64,000 nucleotides of DNA, from the NCBI RefSeq assembly GCF_002858805.1, contig NZ_PJZI01000009.1:1-64000 (forward strand), in the 5' to 3' direction. The position numbers and the translations under genes are program-made. The number at the start of each line of letters is the position of its first letter. Within the stretch, counting starts at the first letter, position 1. This DNA comes from Chimaeribacter arupi. Its GTDB lineage: Bacteria; Pseudomonadota; Gammaproteobacteria; Enterobacterales; Enterobacteriaceae. The notes beneath the pieces were generated by a model. The model worked only from the letters and a program-made list of their open reading frames with translations. It did not search any database and had not been told where the DNA came from. Positions 27,871-36,823 of the stretch are shown in pieces.

Positions 27871-28575
27871 ATGCGACTGGACAAGTTTTTATCTCAGCAA
27901 CTGGGCGTCAGCCGGGCACTGGTTCTGCGTGAATTGCGCAACAAACGCGTCACCGTAGACGATGAGATCGTCAAAAGCGGTTCGCTGAAACTGACCCCGG
28001 AAAACGTCGTGAAGTTTGACGGCAATGTGCTGGAACAGCAGAACGGCCCACGTTACTTCATGCTGAACAAGCCGCAGGGCTATGTCTGCTCCACGGATGA
28101 CCCGGATCACCCGACGGTGCTCTACTTCCTGGAAGAGCCGGTGGCGTATAAGCTGCACGCCGCGGGGCGTCTGGACATCGACACCACCGGCCTGGTGCTG
28201 ATGACCGATGACGGCCAGTGGTCGCACCGCATCACCTCACCGAAACACCACTGTGAGAAAACCTACCTGGTCACGCTGGAGCACCCGCTTTCGCCGGAAA
28301 CGCCGCAGCAATTCCTCGACGGTGTGCAACTGCACAATGAGAAAGATCTCACCCTGCCGGCCCAGCTGGAGCAGATCGAGCCGACGCTGGTGCGCCTGAC
28401 CATCCGCGAAGGGCGTTACCATCAGGTGAAACGGATGTTTGCCGCTGTCGGCAACCGGGTGGTTGGCCTGCACCGTGAGCGCATCGGCGCGATCGTTCTG
28501 GATGACGACCTTGCGCCGGGCGACTACCGCCCGCTGACTGAAGAAGAGATTGCCAGCGTCGCGGTTCCGCGCTGA
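27871..28575 (+). CDS. rsuA: 16S rRNA pseudouridine(516) synthase RsuA
   Basis: RsuA converts U516 of 16S rRNA to pseudouridine. The protein (234 residues) has an N-terminal S4 RNA-binding domain ([16 protein letters not shown]) and the catalytic domain with the motif [11 protein letters not shown], whose first Asp after Leu is the catalytic residue. The C-terminal [12 protein letters not shown] motif is also typical. Ends at a clear terminator before bcr. Confidence 0.97.
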   Translation: MRLDKFLSQQLGVSRALVLRELRNKRVTVDDEIVKSGSLKLTPENVVKFDGNVLEQQNGPRYFMLNKPQGYVCSTDDPDHPTVLYFLEEPVAYKLHAAGRLDIDTTGLVLMTDDGQWSHRITSPKHHCEKTYLVTLEHPLSPETPQQFLDGVQLHNEKDLTLPAQLEQIEPTLVRLTIREGRYHQVKRMFAAVGNRVVGLHRERIGAIVLDDDLAPGDYRPLTEEEIASVAVPR

Positions 28576-28587
28576 TCCCCGCCTGAC

Positions 28588-28613
28588 CGCCTGCCACCGG
28601 CAGGCGCTTTTTT
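28588..28613 (+). terminator. Terminator after rsuA
   Basis: GC-rich stem (CGCCTGCC / GGCAGGCG) followed by a T-run, between rsuA and bcr on the same strand. Confidence 0.8.
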
Positions 28614-28633
28614 CCATGACAGGAGTTGTAACG

Positions 28634-29842
28634 GTGCAAGAGACACGCACATCCCATACCGGGTTGGTGTTTATTCTGGGGTTGTTATCCATGCTGATGC
28701 CGCTGGCGATCGACATGTACCTGCCGAGTATGCCGGTGATTGCCAAAGAGTTCGGCGTTTCCGGCGGCAGCGTGCAGATGACGCTGAGCGCCTATGTGCT
28801 GGGCTTCGCCATCGGCCAGATATTCTACGGCCCGATGGCCGACAGCCTGGGCCGCAAGCCGGTGATCCTCGGCGGTACGCTGGTCTTTGCCCTGGCGGGC
28901 GCGGCCTGTGCGATGGCCCAATCGGTTGACCAGCTGGTGCATATGCGCTTTCTGCACGGCTTGTCTGCTGCGGCAGCCAGCGTGGTGATCAACGCCCTGA
29001 TGCGTGACATGTTCACCAAGGATGAGTTCTCGCGCATGATGTCCTTTGTGGTGCTGGTGATGACTGTGGCACCGCTGCTGGCACCGATGATGGGCGGCGG
29101 GCTGATGGTGCTGTTCAGCTGGCACGCGATCTTCTGGAGCATGGCGGGCGCGGCGCTGGTGGCGGCGGTGCTGGTGATGCTGTTTATCCGGGAGACCTTG
29201 CCGAAAGAACGGCGGCAGAAATTCCACCTGCGTACCACCGTGGGTAATTTTGCCTCGCTGTTCCGCCATAAGCGGGTGTTCAGCTATATGCTGGCGAGCG
29301 GCTTCTCATTCGGCGGCATGTTCTCTTTCCTGAGCTGCGGGCCGTTTGTCTACATTGATTTGAACGGCGTCTCGACCCAGCACTTCGGCTTTTATTTCGC
29401 GCTGAATGTGGTGGTGATGGTGGTGCTGACGCTGTTCAACAGCCGCAACGTCCGCCGTACCGGCTCCGCGAAAATGTTCCGCCTTGGCCTGACCATCCAG
29501 TTTGTGATGGGGCTGTGGCTGCTGGCGTCTACGGCGCTGGGGCTGGGCTTCTGGGCGCTGGTGGCCGGCGTGGCGGGCTATGTCGGCTGTATCGCCATGG
29601 TCACTTCCAACGCCATGGCCGTGATCATGGATGACTTCCCGCACATGGCGGGCACCGCGGCCTCACTGGCCGGCACGCTGCGCTTCGGCATCGGTGCATT
29701 GGTCGGCTCAGTGCTTTCCATGCTGCCGGCGCACAGCGCGTGGCCGATGGTGTCATCGATGGCGTTCTGCATCACTGCCGCGATGCTGCTCTACCTTTAT
29801 GCCAGCCGCCCGGCAAAAAGCAGTGTGCAGCCAGCTATCTGA
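28634..29842 (+). CDS. bcr: Bcr/CflA-family drug efflux transporter
   Basis: Bcr is a proton-driven major-facilitator exporter; in E. coli it confers bicyclomycin and sulfonamide resistance and exports cysteine. The GTG start at 28634 has AGGAG eight bases upstream and gives 402 residues (396 in E. coli); an ATG 18 bases earlier lacks this spacing. Twelve transmembrane helices are evident, with the DHA1 signature [19 protein letters not shown] [15 protein letters not shown] in loop 2-3 and [13 protein letters not shown] in helix 1. Confidence 0.93.
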   Translation: MQETRTSHTGLVFILGLLSMLMPLAIDMYLPSMPVIAKEFGVSGGSVQMTLSAYVLGFAIGQIFYGPMADSLGRKPVILGGTLVFALAGAACAMAQSVDQLVHMRFLHGLSAAAASVVINALMRDMFTKDEFSRMMSFVVLVMTVAPLLAPMMGGGLMVLFSWHAIFWSMAGAALVAAVLVMLFIRETLPKERRQKFHLRTTVGNFASLFRHKRVFSYMLASGFSFGGMFSFLSCGPFVYIDLNGVSTQHFGFYFALNVVVMVVLTLFNSRNVRRTGSAKMFRLGLTIQFVMGLWLLASTALGLGFWALVAGVAGYVGCIAMVTSNAMAVIMDDFPHMAGTAASLAGTLRFGIGALVGSVLSMLPAHSAWPMVSSMAFCITAAMLLYLYASRPAKSSVQPAI

Positions 29843-29854
29843 ACCCCATTAACT

Positions 29855-29872
29855 CCGGGGCTACTGCCCCGG
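29855..29872 (+). terminator. Hairpin after bcr
   Basis: CCGGGGC / GCCCCGG stem with TACT loop, followed by a short T-rich stretch. Probably the bcr terminator, though the T-run is weak. Confidence 0.55.
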
Positions 29873-30291
29873 TGTTTCCTGTGTAACCGTTTTTTCACCC
29901 GCCTGTTCCCACCTCTCCAGCCTCTTTTTCTGTGCGTTTTCTTCCCTCGCGGTGTTTCTGCAAGTTCGCCTGACTAATCAGTTAGTTACAGGGCGTAATT
30001 GGTTGCTGCTGCGCTTTTTGTTTCATATTTGTAAAAATATAAGGAGTTAAAAGTAACCAGATTGCACAAAAATGGTTGAGATACAGCGGGTAAAGGGTTA
30101 CAAATAAGCCAAAATGAGATCTGGCTCTCATGACTCAGGGGCAACGCTTCAGGCTGCCTGGGCAGTACCAGACCAATGACAGCGCATGGCGCGCTTCACC
30201 CGGAATGTGAATAGTGGCCAACCGGCCCCGGGGGCAGCCAGACGTCAGCTGCGCTGTACCGGGTGATAACATGTTTCTCTGGGGTTCGAAC
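29873..30291 (+). other. Long leader region upstream of yejG
   Basis: About 420 bases without a convincing gene. The first part (to about 30110) is AT-rich and contains promoter-like A/T tracts; the second part (30120-30290) is GC-rich with several short inverted repeats and could be a structured 5' leader. A possible 26-codon reading frame starting at 30130 has a poor ribosome binding site. No known sRNA or riboswitch was recognised. Confidence 0.35.
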
Positions 30292-30636
30292 GTGAATAAC
30301 ATCCAACTTTCGGTGGTACACCGTTTGCCACAACATTACCGCTGGTCATCAGGTTTGACCGGCGTCCAGGTCGAGCCGCTGCCGCTGACGGTCATGGCCG
30401 ATGAAACCAACCTGATTGGTCTGCGGCTGCTGAGCCATGACGGTGACAGCGCCTGGCAGATCATGGAAAAGCTGCGCCTGACGCTGGCCGAAATCCAGGT
30501 GGATTCCTCCGTGCTGGAGTGGGAAGGGGAGCCGTGCCTGTTTGTGGAAGGGTGCCATGAAGGGGCGACCCTGTGCCGGCTGAAGAATGTCGGGGCGGCG
30601 ATTGCCGATTCCCTGAAGGCGCTCTACCCTTTCTGA
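30292..30636 (+). CDS. yejG: YejG family protein
   Basis: Conserved enterobacterial protein of unknown role. The start is taken as GTG at 30292 because the product (114 residues) then has exactly the E. coli length and begins MNNIQLSVVHRLPQHYRWS, matching the family N-terminus. Other conserved blocks are LLSHDGDSAWQIMEKL, LEWEGEPCLFV and CRLKNVGAAIA. Upstream in-frame starts exist (30214, 30271) and would add a non-conserved extension. E. coli also has yejG next to bcr. Confidence 0.88.
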   Translation: MNNIQLSVVHRLPQHYRWSSGLTGVQVEPLPLTVMADETNLIGLRLLSHDGDSAWQIMEKLRLTLAEIQVDSSVLEWEGEPCLFVEGCHEGATLCRLKNVGAAIADSLKALYPF

Positions 30637-30696
30637 ACCCTGCCTTGTCTGCCCTGTCATCCGGGATGCTGTTCGTATCACGGATGCCGCTTGTTA

Positions 30697-32265
30697 TCAG
30701 GGGTGATAGTGTGTGACAAACTCCTTCAGCCCCGCCGGCGTCAGCGGGCGGCTGTAGAGATACCCTTGCAGGTAAGTGACGCCATGCTCCCGCAGGTAAT
30801 GCGCCTGCTGCGGCGTTTCCACCCCTTCCGCCACCGTTTTCAGCCGCAGTTCACGCGTCAGGTTCAGCACGGTGTCCAGCACCGGTGCTGTCACCGTCTG
30901 CCGGCCGATCGTGGTGACAAACCCCCGATCAATCTTCAGAAAATCGAGCCGGAATTTTTCCAGATAAATTAAGGCGCTATGGCCGGTGCCGAAATCATCA
31001 ATGGCGATCTCAATACCCTGGTGGCGCAACCAGTCAAACTTCTCCAGCGCATCTTCCGTTTCCACCATGCCGCGCTCGGTTATCTCAAACACCACATTGA
31101 AATAGTTCGGCGGCAGCTGGCGAATAAACTGCTGCACGTCACGCTCAAACTCCGGGTCAGTCAGGTGGCTTGGTGACAGGTTTACCGCCAGTTTTGCCCC
31201 AAGCGGCAGCACCTCACGCAACTGCGGCGCATCCTGCGCGATCAGCCCAAACAGGTGGCGGGTCAGCGGCACAATCAGCCCCTGCGCTTCGGCATAACTG
31301 ATAAACACATCCGGCGGGATATTGCCCTCGCGGGGGTGTTGCCAGCGCATCAGCGCTTCGACACCGGCCACCCGCTGGGATTGGGTGTCAATCACCGGCT
31401 GGTACGCCATATGGAATTGCCGCCGCCGCATCCCAGCCAGGATCTCATGGTCAGCGCTGTGGCGCACCCGCATCAGGTAATAGCTCAGCGCGCCTACCAG
31501 TGACGACAGCAGCAGGCCCGCCAGCAGGGTGATCTGCATATCGCCCATGCTGAGGCTGTCGCCGTACAGGCGCAGGGAAATGGGCGAGCCGGGCAGCCGG
31601 ACGAGGCGCGAATGCGCGGTCGGCAGGGCGGCTGCGTCCTGCACCACATCGCGGCGGGTGGTCAGCGCATGGCGGCCGATGATCAGCGCCAGGCCGCCGG
31701 TGATGTCGCGCCCCTGCGCCTGGGTAAAGAGCAGGTAAGCGCCGAAATTGATGTCCAGCGTCGCCAGCACCCCGGTACGCGGCTGCGACGGCGATGCCAG
31801 CCAGACGGCAATGGCCGGTTTTTCCGGCACCATGTAAGTGCCCTGCTGGAGCACCATATCCTGCGGCTGGTTGAGGCGGAGTTCCGGGTAGATGGCGGCA
31901 GCCGGCCTCTCCATCTCCCCGGTGGCGGAGGAGCAGTAGGCGATGCCCTCATTCACCAGCAGGTAAGTGCGCACGCCGCGGGTAAAGGCGGCGTTCTGGG
32001 TCAGCGTGTCCTGGGCAAGCGAGCAGGGAAACTGCGTCAGCGTGTTCAGGTTGGCCATGTTTTTTTGCAAATCCTGCAAATAGTGCGTGGAAAAGCGCAC
32101 CACATTATCCATAAGGCGTTGCTGCTGGCGTTCATTGGCCTGGTAAATAGCCCATAAGGTGATGGCATTAAATAACAGGAAGAAAAGGGAGGCGAGAAGA
32201 ATGCTGCGTTGCAAATAACGTCGCTTGGGCAAAACGGTATGCATTAATGCCGTTTTTAGCCGCAT
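30697..32265 (-). CDS. pdeN: c-di-GMP phosphodiesterase PdeN (CSS-motif and EAL domains)
   Basis: Degrades cyclic di-GMP. The 522-residue protein has an N-terminal transmembrane helix (LLASLFFLLFNAITLWAI), a periplasmic CSS-motif sensor domain (AYCSSATGEM near residue 110), a second transmembrane helix near 240-260 and a cytoplasmic EAL domain. The EAL domain is complete: GVEALMRW, the Asn of VNLSPSHL, the E of FEITERG, the DDFGTGHS pair and Lys in LKIDRGF are present, so it should be active. CSS-domain enzymes respond to periplasmic redox state through the two Cys residues. E. coli rtn/pdeN occupies the same position. Confidence 0.94.
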   Translation of the reverse strand: MRLKTALMHTVLPKRRYLQRSILLASLFFLLFNAITLWAIYQANERQQQRLMDNVVRFSTHYLQDLQKNMANLNTLTQFPCSLAQDTLTQNAAFTRGVRTYLLVNEGIAYCSSATGEMERPAAAIYPELRLNQPQDMVLQQGTYMVPEKPAIAVWLASPSQPRTGVLATLDINFGAYLLFTQAQGRDITGGLALIIGRHALTTRRDVVQDAAALPTAHSRLVRLPGSPISLRLYGDSLSMGDMQITLLAGLLLSSLVGALSYYLMRVRHSADHEILAGMRRRQFHMAYQPVIDTQSQRVAGVEALMRWQHPREGNIPPDVFISYAEAQGLIVPLTRHLFGLIAQDAPQLREVLPLGAKLAVNLSPSHLTDPEFERDVQQFIRQLPPNYFNVVFEITERGMVETEDALEKFDWLRHQGIEIAIDDFGTGHSALIYLEKFRLDFLKIDRGFVTTIGRQTVTAPVLDTVLNLTRELRLKTVAEGVETPQQAHYLREHGVTYLQGYLYSRPLTPAGLKEFVTHYHP

Positions 32266-32369
32266 ATGTCATTTCCTTTACGGTCGCCAGAGATGCTAAC
32301 AGTATAACTGACCCCCACAAGGCGACGGCGGCTATTTTCCGGGGGCAGGGCGTTACGTGATTGCCCGCA

Positions 32370-32405
32370 AATAAAAGAGCGCCCTCAGGAGGGCGCTCTT
32401 TTATT
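32370..32405. terminator. Bidirectional terminator between mepS and pdeN
   Basis: Near-perfect palindrome: AAAAGAGCGCCCTC, a two-base loop, then GAGGGCGCTCTTTT, flanked by A and T runs. It would stop mepS transcripts reading on the minus strand. Confidence 0.85.
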
Positions 32406-32451
32406 TGTTCAGCTCAGAGCCGTTTGGCATAACTTGCGTCTGACATCACAT

Positions 32452-32491
32452 CTTTTCAGCACAACAAACAACTTTTCAGCACAACAGACAA
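32452..32491. repeat. Tandem 20-bp direct repeat downstream of mepS
   Basis: Two adjacent 20-bp copies beginning CTTTTCAGCACAACA differ at one base (AAACAA versus GACAA at the end). They lie in the 3' untranslated region of mepS. Confidence 0.75.
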
Positions 32492-32506
32492 CAAGGGAAG
32501 GGGTTG

Positions 32507-33082
32507 TCAGCTGTGGGACTGGCCGGTCAGCACTCGCCGCGCTTCGCGGTAACGTTTTTTCCAGTAATTATCGCTGAGGCTTGAGATCATCACGCCGCTG
32601 CTGGTGGAGGCATGTACAAACTCGTCGTTGCCGAGGTAGATACCCACATGGCGGCCGGTTGAGCCGGCACGGAACAGCACCAGGTCGCCGGGGCGCAATT
32701 TGCCTTTCTGGATCCCTTTGCCGATATCCTGCTGCTCATAGGTGGAGCGCGGCAGATCCAGGCCAAACTGTTCGCGGAAAGTCATCTGCACAAAGGCGGA
32801 GCAATCAATGCCGCGTTTGCTGGTACCGCCTAAACGGTAGCGCACGCCTTTCCAGTCGGCGTACTGGTCCATAATTTTTGACTTGATGTCAACATTACGA
32901 ACCATCTCTTCAAACTCATCCTGAGAAGCTTGCAGTAGAAAGCCGTTACGGTCATTTACTGCATGCGTCTCAGTCTGCGCATGTTGGGAATTCATCGAAC
33001 TACAGGCCGAAAGCATGACGGCCATCGCCACTGCGGGGATCGCCCGCACGATATATCTCAGAAAGGGTTGAGACTTGACCAT
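32507..33082 (-). CDS. mepS: Murein DD-endopeptidase MepS
   Basis: MepS cleaves D-Ala-mDAP cross-links so that new peptidoglycan can be inserted. The 191-residue precursor has a lipoprotein signal ending in MLSACSS (lipidated Cys), then an NlpC/P60 domain with the catalytic Cys in GIDCSAFVQ, the His in GRHVGIYLG and a further His in EFVHASTS. In E. coli it is controlled by NlpI-Prc proteolysis. Gene position next to pdeN and lpxT matches E. coli. Confidence 0.96.
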   Translation of the reverse strand: MVKSQPFLRYIVRAIPAVAMAVMLSACSSMNSQHAQTETHAVNDRNGFLLQASQDEFEEMVRNVDIKSKIMDQYADWKGVRYRLGGTSKRGIDCSAFVQMTFREQFGLDLPRSTYEQQDIGKGIQKGKLRPGDLVLFRAGSTGRHVGIYLGNDEFVHASTSSGVMISSLSDNYWKKRYREARRVLTGQSHS

Positions 33083-33454
33083 TATAAATGTTTTCCCTTG
33101 ATGTCCTTAACGACGACGTCGCTATAAGAAAAATGCCAAACGGAATGAGCCTACTGACCGTCGAAGTATTGAGCAATTCACCTGATTGAAAAGTGCGGCT
33201 TTACGCACAGATTTCGGTTAATTTCAGATGAAAAAACAGAATAACCTCAAAAGTGAAACCGAGATTACCGTAACCCCCCAGAGATTGCGAGTGCTTTTAA
33301 AATAATTCCGATAAGAATTTGTGATGTAAAGTCATGTAAGCAATCGATTAAAACTCACTGTTTTATTTTTAGCCACCTTCCGCGGAAAACAGCCCCTTAA
33401 GCGGCCGTTCTGTGGTTTTATTGTTGAGCAGGCGGCGGCCTTGCCCGGCAGCGG
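33083..33454. other. Intergenic region upstream of mepS
   Basis: About 370 AT-rich bases between mepS and the lpxT terminator with no coding potential that I can support. It should contain the mepS promoter and 5' leader; no specific regulator site was recognised. Confidence 0.4.
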
Positions 33455-33485
33455 CATAAAAAAGGGAGCCAACGGCCCCCTTATG
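33455..33485 (-). terminator. Terminator after lpxT
   Basis: On the minus strand an imperfect stem (AAGGGGGCCGTTGGCTCCCTT) is followed by a run of six T, just downstream of lpxT. Confidence 0.75.
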
Positions 33486-33521
33486 CATAATGTTTTGTTC
33501 TGTCTGGTGATGTTTGCCGCG

Positions 33522-34229
33522 TCAGCGCGGCTGATGGTTTTTATGCGGCAACCGTTGGCTCAGCCAGTCAATAAGCCGGTCACACGCCGGGGTCAGCAGC
33601 CACCAGCTGAGGCCCACCAACACCACCGAGAGCGAGCCGACGGCGATATCACTGAACCAGTGCGCGCCAATCATCAGGCGCGGCAGGGAGAACACCACCA
33701 CAATCGCCAGGGCCAGGGCAAAGGCGGTGTGGGTGCAATAACGCCACATAAAACAAGCGAAAATAATCAGCATCATGCCGTGGTCGCCGGGGAAACTGTC
33801 TGTGGAGGCATCCTTAGTGGGAATGCCGGTCAGCTCACTGACGCGGTTAACGTGCGGGAAGAACAGGGAAGGGCTGACGTGTTTGACCGGCAACAGGTGG
33901 CCGAGCTGGTTCAGCACGATGGCCGTCAGCAGCATTACTACGCCGGTCACCACCAGGCGACGGCGGCCCTCAGCAGGCTGTTTCAGGTAGAAGGAGAGAT
34001 ACACCAGCCCCATCGCCAGGAGTGAGCACCCGTCGAACAGGCGGTTATTGGTCACCGCGACCCCTTTTAAAAAGGCCGGGCTGGTGGCCAGTTGCTGGTT
34101 AAAATAAAAAAAGATCGATGAATCGACAGAAAACCAAAACCCGTGCCGGGCGGGCAGGTAATAAGAAAGAAATAACGCCACACCCAGCATATTCAACAGC
34201 AGAATAGCCGGTAAGTTTTTACGCCACAT
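33522..34229 (-). CDS. lpxT: Kdo2-lipid A phosphotransferase LpxT
   Basis: LpxT transfers phosphate from undecaprenyl pyrophosphate to the 1-phosphate of lipid A on the periplasmic side, making lipid A 1-diphosphate and recycling the carrier lipid. The 235-residue membrane protein belongs to the PAP2 superfamily: motif 2 is SFPGDHG and motif 3 is PRLMIGAHWFSD, both with the catalytic His. Other strongly conserved blocks are NNRLFDGCSLLAMG and NRVSEL. It is located as in E. coli between mepS and yeiR. Confidence 0.94.
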   Translation of the reverse strand: MWRKNLPAILLLNMLGVALFLSYYLPARHGFWFSVDSSIFFYFNQQLATSPAFLKGVAVTNNRLFDGCSLLAMGLVYLSFYLKQPAEGRRRLVVTGVVMLLTAIVLNQLGHLLPVKHVSPSLFFPHVNRVSELTGIPTKDASTDSFPGDHGMMLIIFACFMWRYCTHTAFALALAIVVVFSLPRLMIGAHWFSDIAVGSLSVVLVGLSWWLLTPACDRLIDWLSQRLPHKNHQPR

Positions 34230-34290
34230 AGCTGCGATGACCTGTTTATTTATTCAGATATAACAATGAAGGTTAAATTTGGCAGCTACG

Positions 34291-35274
34291 TTAAGCGCCA
34301 TCGGCTAAACGGATCGTCAACAAATCGCGTTGAAGGGCATTCCAGTCGGTTTCACCGGGGTTAATCACCTCGATCCGGCTGTCAACCGGCGCACCCTGCT
34401 GGGTTTCAATCTGTAAGTCATGCCCCTGCCGGTTGACCCGCAGCGTGCCTTCAGGAATACGCAGCACACCTTTAACGCGCTCTACCGGGGCCAGCCGCAC
34501 CCACTCCAGCAACCCAATGGTGTCAAAGATCGTTTCATCATCGAAAATCCAGCCGCAGCTGGTATAGCCCTGGCCCTGGTTCAGCGCGCGCCGCCAGCGC
34601 TGGTTGCCCGGCAGGCTCAGCGCGGCCAGCCCGCGAGGGGCCGCTGCAGGCGCATGGTGGTGCGCGCCGTCCGGCAATTCGCGCTGGTTTTCCCGCGGGC
34701 GGGTGAGCCAGCTGAACGGCACGTGGCCCTGTTGTACTGCCACCACCGGCCGCCCGCCTGCCGCCTCTGTTTCCCACGCCGCCAGCCGTTGCAGATCAGC
34801 GGCCTGGTAGGTGTCCTGTTTGTTCGCGATGATCACATCGGCCGCGGCCAGTTGATCGCGGAAATTCTCGTTGTCCGTATAGCGGGCATCAGCCAGTTGG
34901 CGCGCATCCAGCACGCACAGGGTGGCTTGCAGGGTCAGCCACGGCTGATAGGTGTCAGAGGTCAGCAGGGAGAGGATCTGCTTCGGGTGCCCCAGCCCTG
35001 TCGGCTCAATCAGCAGCCGGTCGGGTTTCTGCTTCAGCAGCATATTCAGGCCAATCTGCATCGGCAGCCCGTTCACACAGCACATGCAGCCGCCGGGGAT
35101 CTCTTTCAGCACCGCACCCTGGTCAGCCAGCAGCGCGCCGTCGATCCCTATCTCGCCGAACTCATTGACCAGAATGGCCCAGTTCTCATCCGCAGGTTTT
35201 TGGCTCAGCAGATGGCGCAGGGTAGTGGTTTTCCCGCTGCCCAGAAAGCCGGTAATCACATTGACATAGGTCAT
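34291..35274 (-). CDS. yeiR: COG0523 metal-chaperone GTPase YeiR
   Basis: YeiR is a zinc-binding GTPase of the CobW/COG0523 group thought to act in metal allocation. The start MTYVNVITGFLGSGKTTT gives 327 residues (328 in E. coli). Visible are Walker A GFLGSGKTTT, the family metal motif GGCMCC, a Walker B-like LLIEPTGLGHP and the NKQD base-specificity motif. The C-terminal CobW-like domain follows near residue 200. It is the last backbone gene before the inserted ATP-grasp cluster. Confidence 0.93.
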   Translation of the reverse strand: MTYVNVITGFLGSGKTTTLRHLLSQKPADENWAILVNEFGEIGIDGALLADQGAVLKEIPGGCMCCVNGLPMQIGLNMLLKQKPDRLLIEPTGLGHPKQILSLLTSDTYQPWLTLQATLCVLDARQLADARYTDNENFRDQLAAADVIIANKQDTYQAADLQRLAAWETEAAGGRPVVAVQQGHVPFSWLTRPRENQRELPDGAHHHAPAAAPRGLAALSLPGNQRWRRALNQGQGYTSCGWIFDDETIFDTIGLLEWVRLAPVERVKGVLRIPEGTLRVNRQGHDLQIETQQGAPVDSRIEVINPGETDWNALQRDLLTIRLADGA

Positions 35275-35548
35275 AAAAGCATCCTTTGGTGGGTGACCGG
35301 CCTGTGACTCTACAGGCCTGACGCGAAGCCGCATAGTAAAGCAGGTGTGCCTGTTTGACACCCCCCGTCTATTGATTTTAAAAAACCGTTGGCAATCAGG
35401 GTGCTGCCTGTTTTGCGGTGCCGGTGTCACTGCCTGACGGCTATTTTTAAACAGACATGTCAGCCAGTGGCCGGCAGGCGGTGCAGGCAGTGGTGCAGGC
35501 AGGGAAAGGGGGAAAGTGGGGCCGCAGGGGCCGGGGTACAAAGAGCCG
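35275..35548. other. Intergenic region between yeiR and the ATP-grasp operon
   Basis: Non-coding, with the yeiR promoter expected near 35280-35400. The part at 35450-35545 is unusually purine-rich (G and A runs). No gene is supported. Confidence 0.4.
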
Positions 35549-35566
35549 GCCCGGCGAATGCCGGGC
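35549..35566. repeat. Short palindromic hairpin GCCCGGC-GAAT-GCCGGGC
   Basis: Same stem as the element after yejK, only the first loop base differs. Here it lies just after the last gene of the ATP-grasp operon and may act as its terminator, although no T-run follows. Confidence 0.5.
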
Positions 35567-35578
35567 GGCCGTCAGGGA

Positions 35579-36823
35579 TCAGGCAATCTCCACCGCGGCT
35601 TCGATAGCCGCGGCCAGCGCATCCAGGTCATGGGTCAGCCGGGCATAGTCCGGGTGGCTCAGGATGATAAAACCGATAAAATCGGCGTTGCTTTGAATGG
35701 CATCACTCAGCGTATCGCCCGGCAGCACAGAAAAATGCCCCTCATGCAGCGGGATACCGCGCTCACCGGCCAGCGCGTGAATGTCCGGTAACTGAGTCAG
35801 CCGCCCGGCGCGGCGCGCACGCAACATGCGGATGCCGGAAAACGCACGCTGTTGCAGCACAGCCTGTGCCATGTTGCCGTCCGTCGCCCAGCGCAGCCAG
35901 AGCAGCCAGGGGTTAAACGCCTCATAACTGATCCGCGCCAGATCCCAGATATGCATCCCTGCCGGGCGCATATTGGTTTCCACGGCGGCCGTGGCACCCG
36001 GCAGCAGGAAAATCTCATTGTGCCAGACCCCATTTTCCACAGACACCAGCCTGCGCATATGATCCCCGGCCGCCTCGATCATCGCCTGGTCACCCTCCGG
36101 CAAACAGGCCGGCACGATTTGTTGATACTCTGCGCGGTACAGGCCTTCGGTGGTGCGTTTTTCCGTGATCCATTGCCTGCCCGCGACATAGTCCCAACTG
36201 AATTCCGAGGCCGCTTCAATCAGTGATTCCACCATGATGCCTCCGCCATGATAGGGCGTCATCTCTGCCCAGATCGCGTCACACTCCTCCCGGTGGCTGA
36301 TAACCCGGCATCCCCGGCTATTGCCTTCTTGCGCCGGTTTGATAAAGGCCTTGCCGCCCAGCCGGTCAACCTCCCGCACCAGCGCTGCGGCACTGTTCAC
36401 CTGTACGCTGCTGACTACCCGGTAACCGGTAGGGTGGGACGCCGCCCGGCTGTCGAGTGCACGGAACAGGCGTTTATCCAGCCCGGCCTGCGCCTGCTGC
36501 ACCGCCGCCCCCGGCAGGCCGTAGTGCGCGGCCAGATGCGCGCCCATCGGCACGCCGCGATCGGAAAAGGGCAAAATGCCGATGGGGCGTAAACCGGCCT
36601 GTTCCAGCTGGTGCCGGATTGCGGCTGCCCCGGCCTCACGGGCCGGCGGTGAGAAAGAGACTTCAATCACCTGGTCGGCCGCTTGTTCATCGATGGGCTG
36701 TTTTTTTTCCGTTACCAGCACCACATGGGCATCAAAATGTTTTCTTGCCTCAGCGCGGATCTTACCGACATCGTAAATTCTGACATTGTTATAACCGGTC
36801 ACGATAAAGCAGGGTGTCGTCAT
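35579..36823 (-). CDS. ATP-grasp ligase, third of the cluster
   Basis: ATP-grasp enzymes activate a carboxylate as an acyl-phosphate and join it to an amine, thiol or other nucleophile. In this 414-residue protein the ATP-binding Lys is in FIKPAQEGNSRG (residues 160-171) and the metal-binding motif is VETNMRPAG (281-289), a standard E-x-N-x-R. Substrate is unknown. The start overlaps the stop of the preceding ATP-grasp gene (ATGA). An ATG 21 bases earlier is possible but would extend the overlap. It is the promoter-distal gene of the operon. The nearest general analogues are L-amino-acid ligases and carboxylate-amine ligases of small-molecule pathways; which bond it makes cannot be read from the sequence. 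Confidence 0.85.
   Translation of the reverse strand: MTTPCFIVTGYNNVRIYDVGKIRAEARKHFDAHVVLVTEKKQPIDEQAADQVIEVSFSPPAREAGAAAIRHQLEQAGLRPIGILPFSDRGVPMGAHLAAHYGLPGAAVQQAQAGLDKRLFRALDSRAASHPTGYRVVSSVQVNSAAALVREVDRLGGKAFIKPAQEGNSRGCRVISHREECDAIWAEMTPYHGGGIMVESLIEAASEFSWDYVAGRQWITEKRTTEGLYRAEYQQIVPACLPEGDQAMIEAAGDHMRRLVSVENGVWHNEIFLLPGATAAVETNMRPAGMHIWDLARISYEAFNPWLLWLRWATDGNMAQAVLQQRAFSGIRMLRARRAGRLTQLPDIHALAGERGIPLHEGHFSVLPGDTLSDAIQSNADFIGFIILSHPDYARLTHDLDALAAAIEAAVEIA

Noticed and set aside
30130..30210. 26-codon frame in the yejG leader as a possible leader peptide
   Set aside because: No good ribosome binding site and no runs of a regulatory amino acid; not enough to call a gene.
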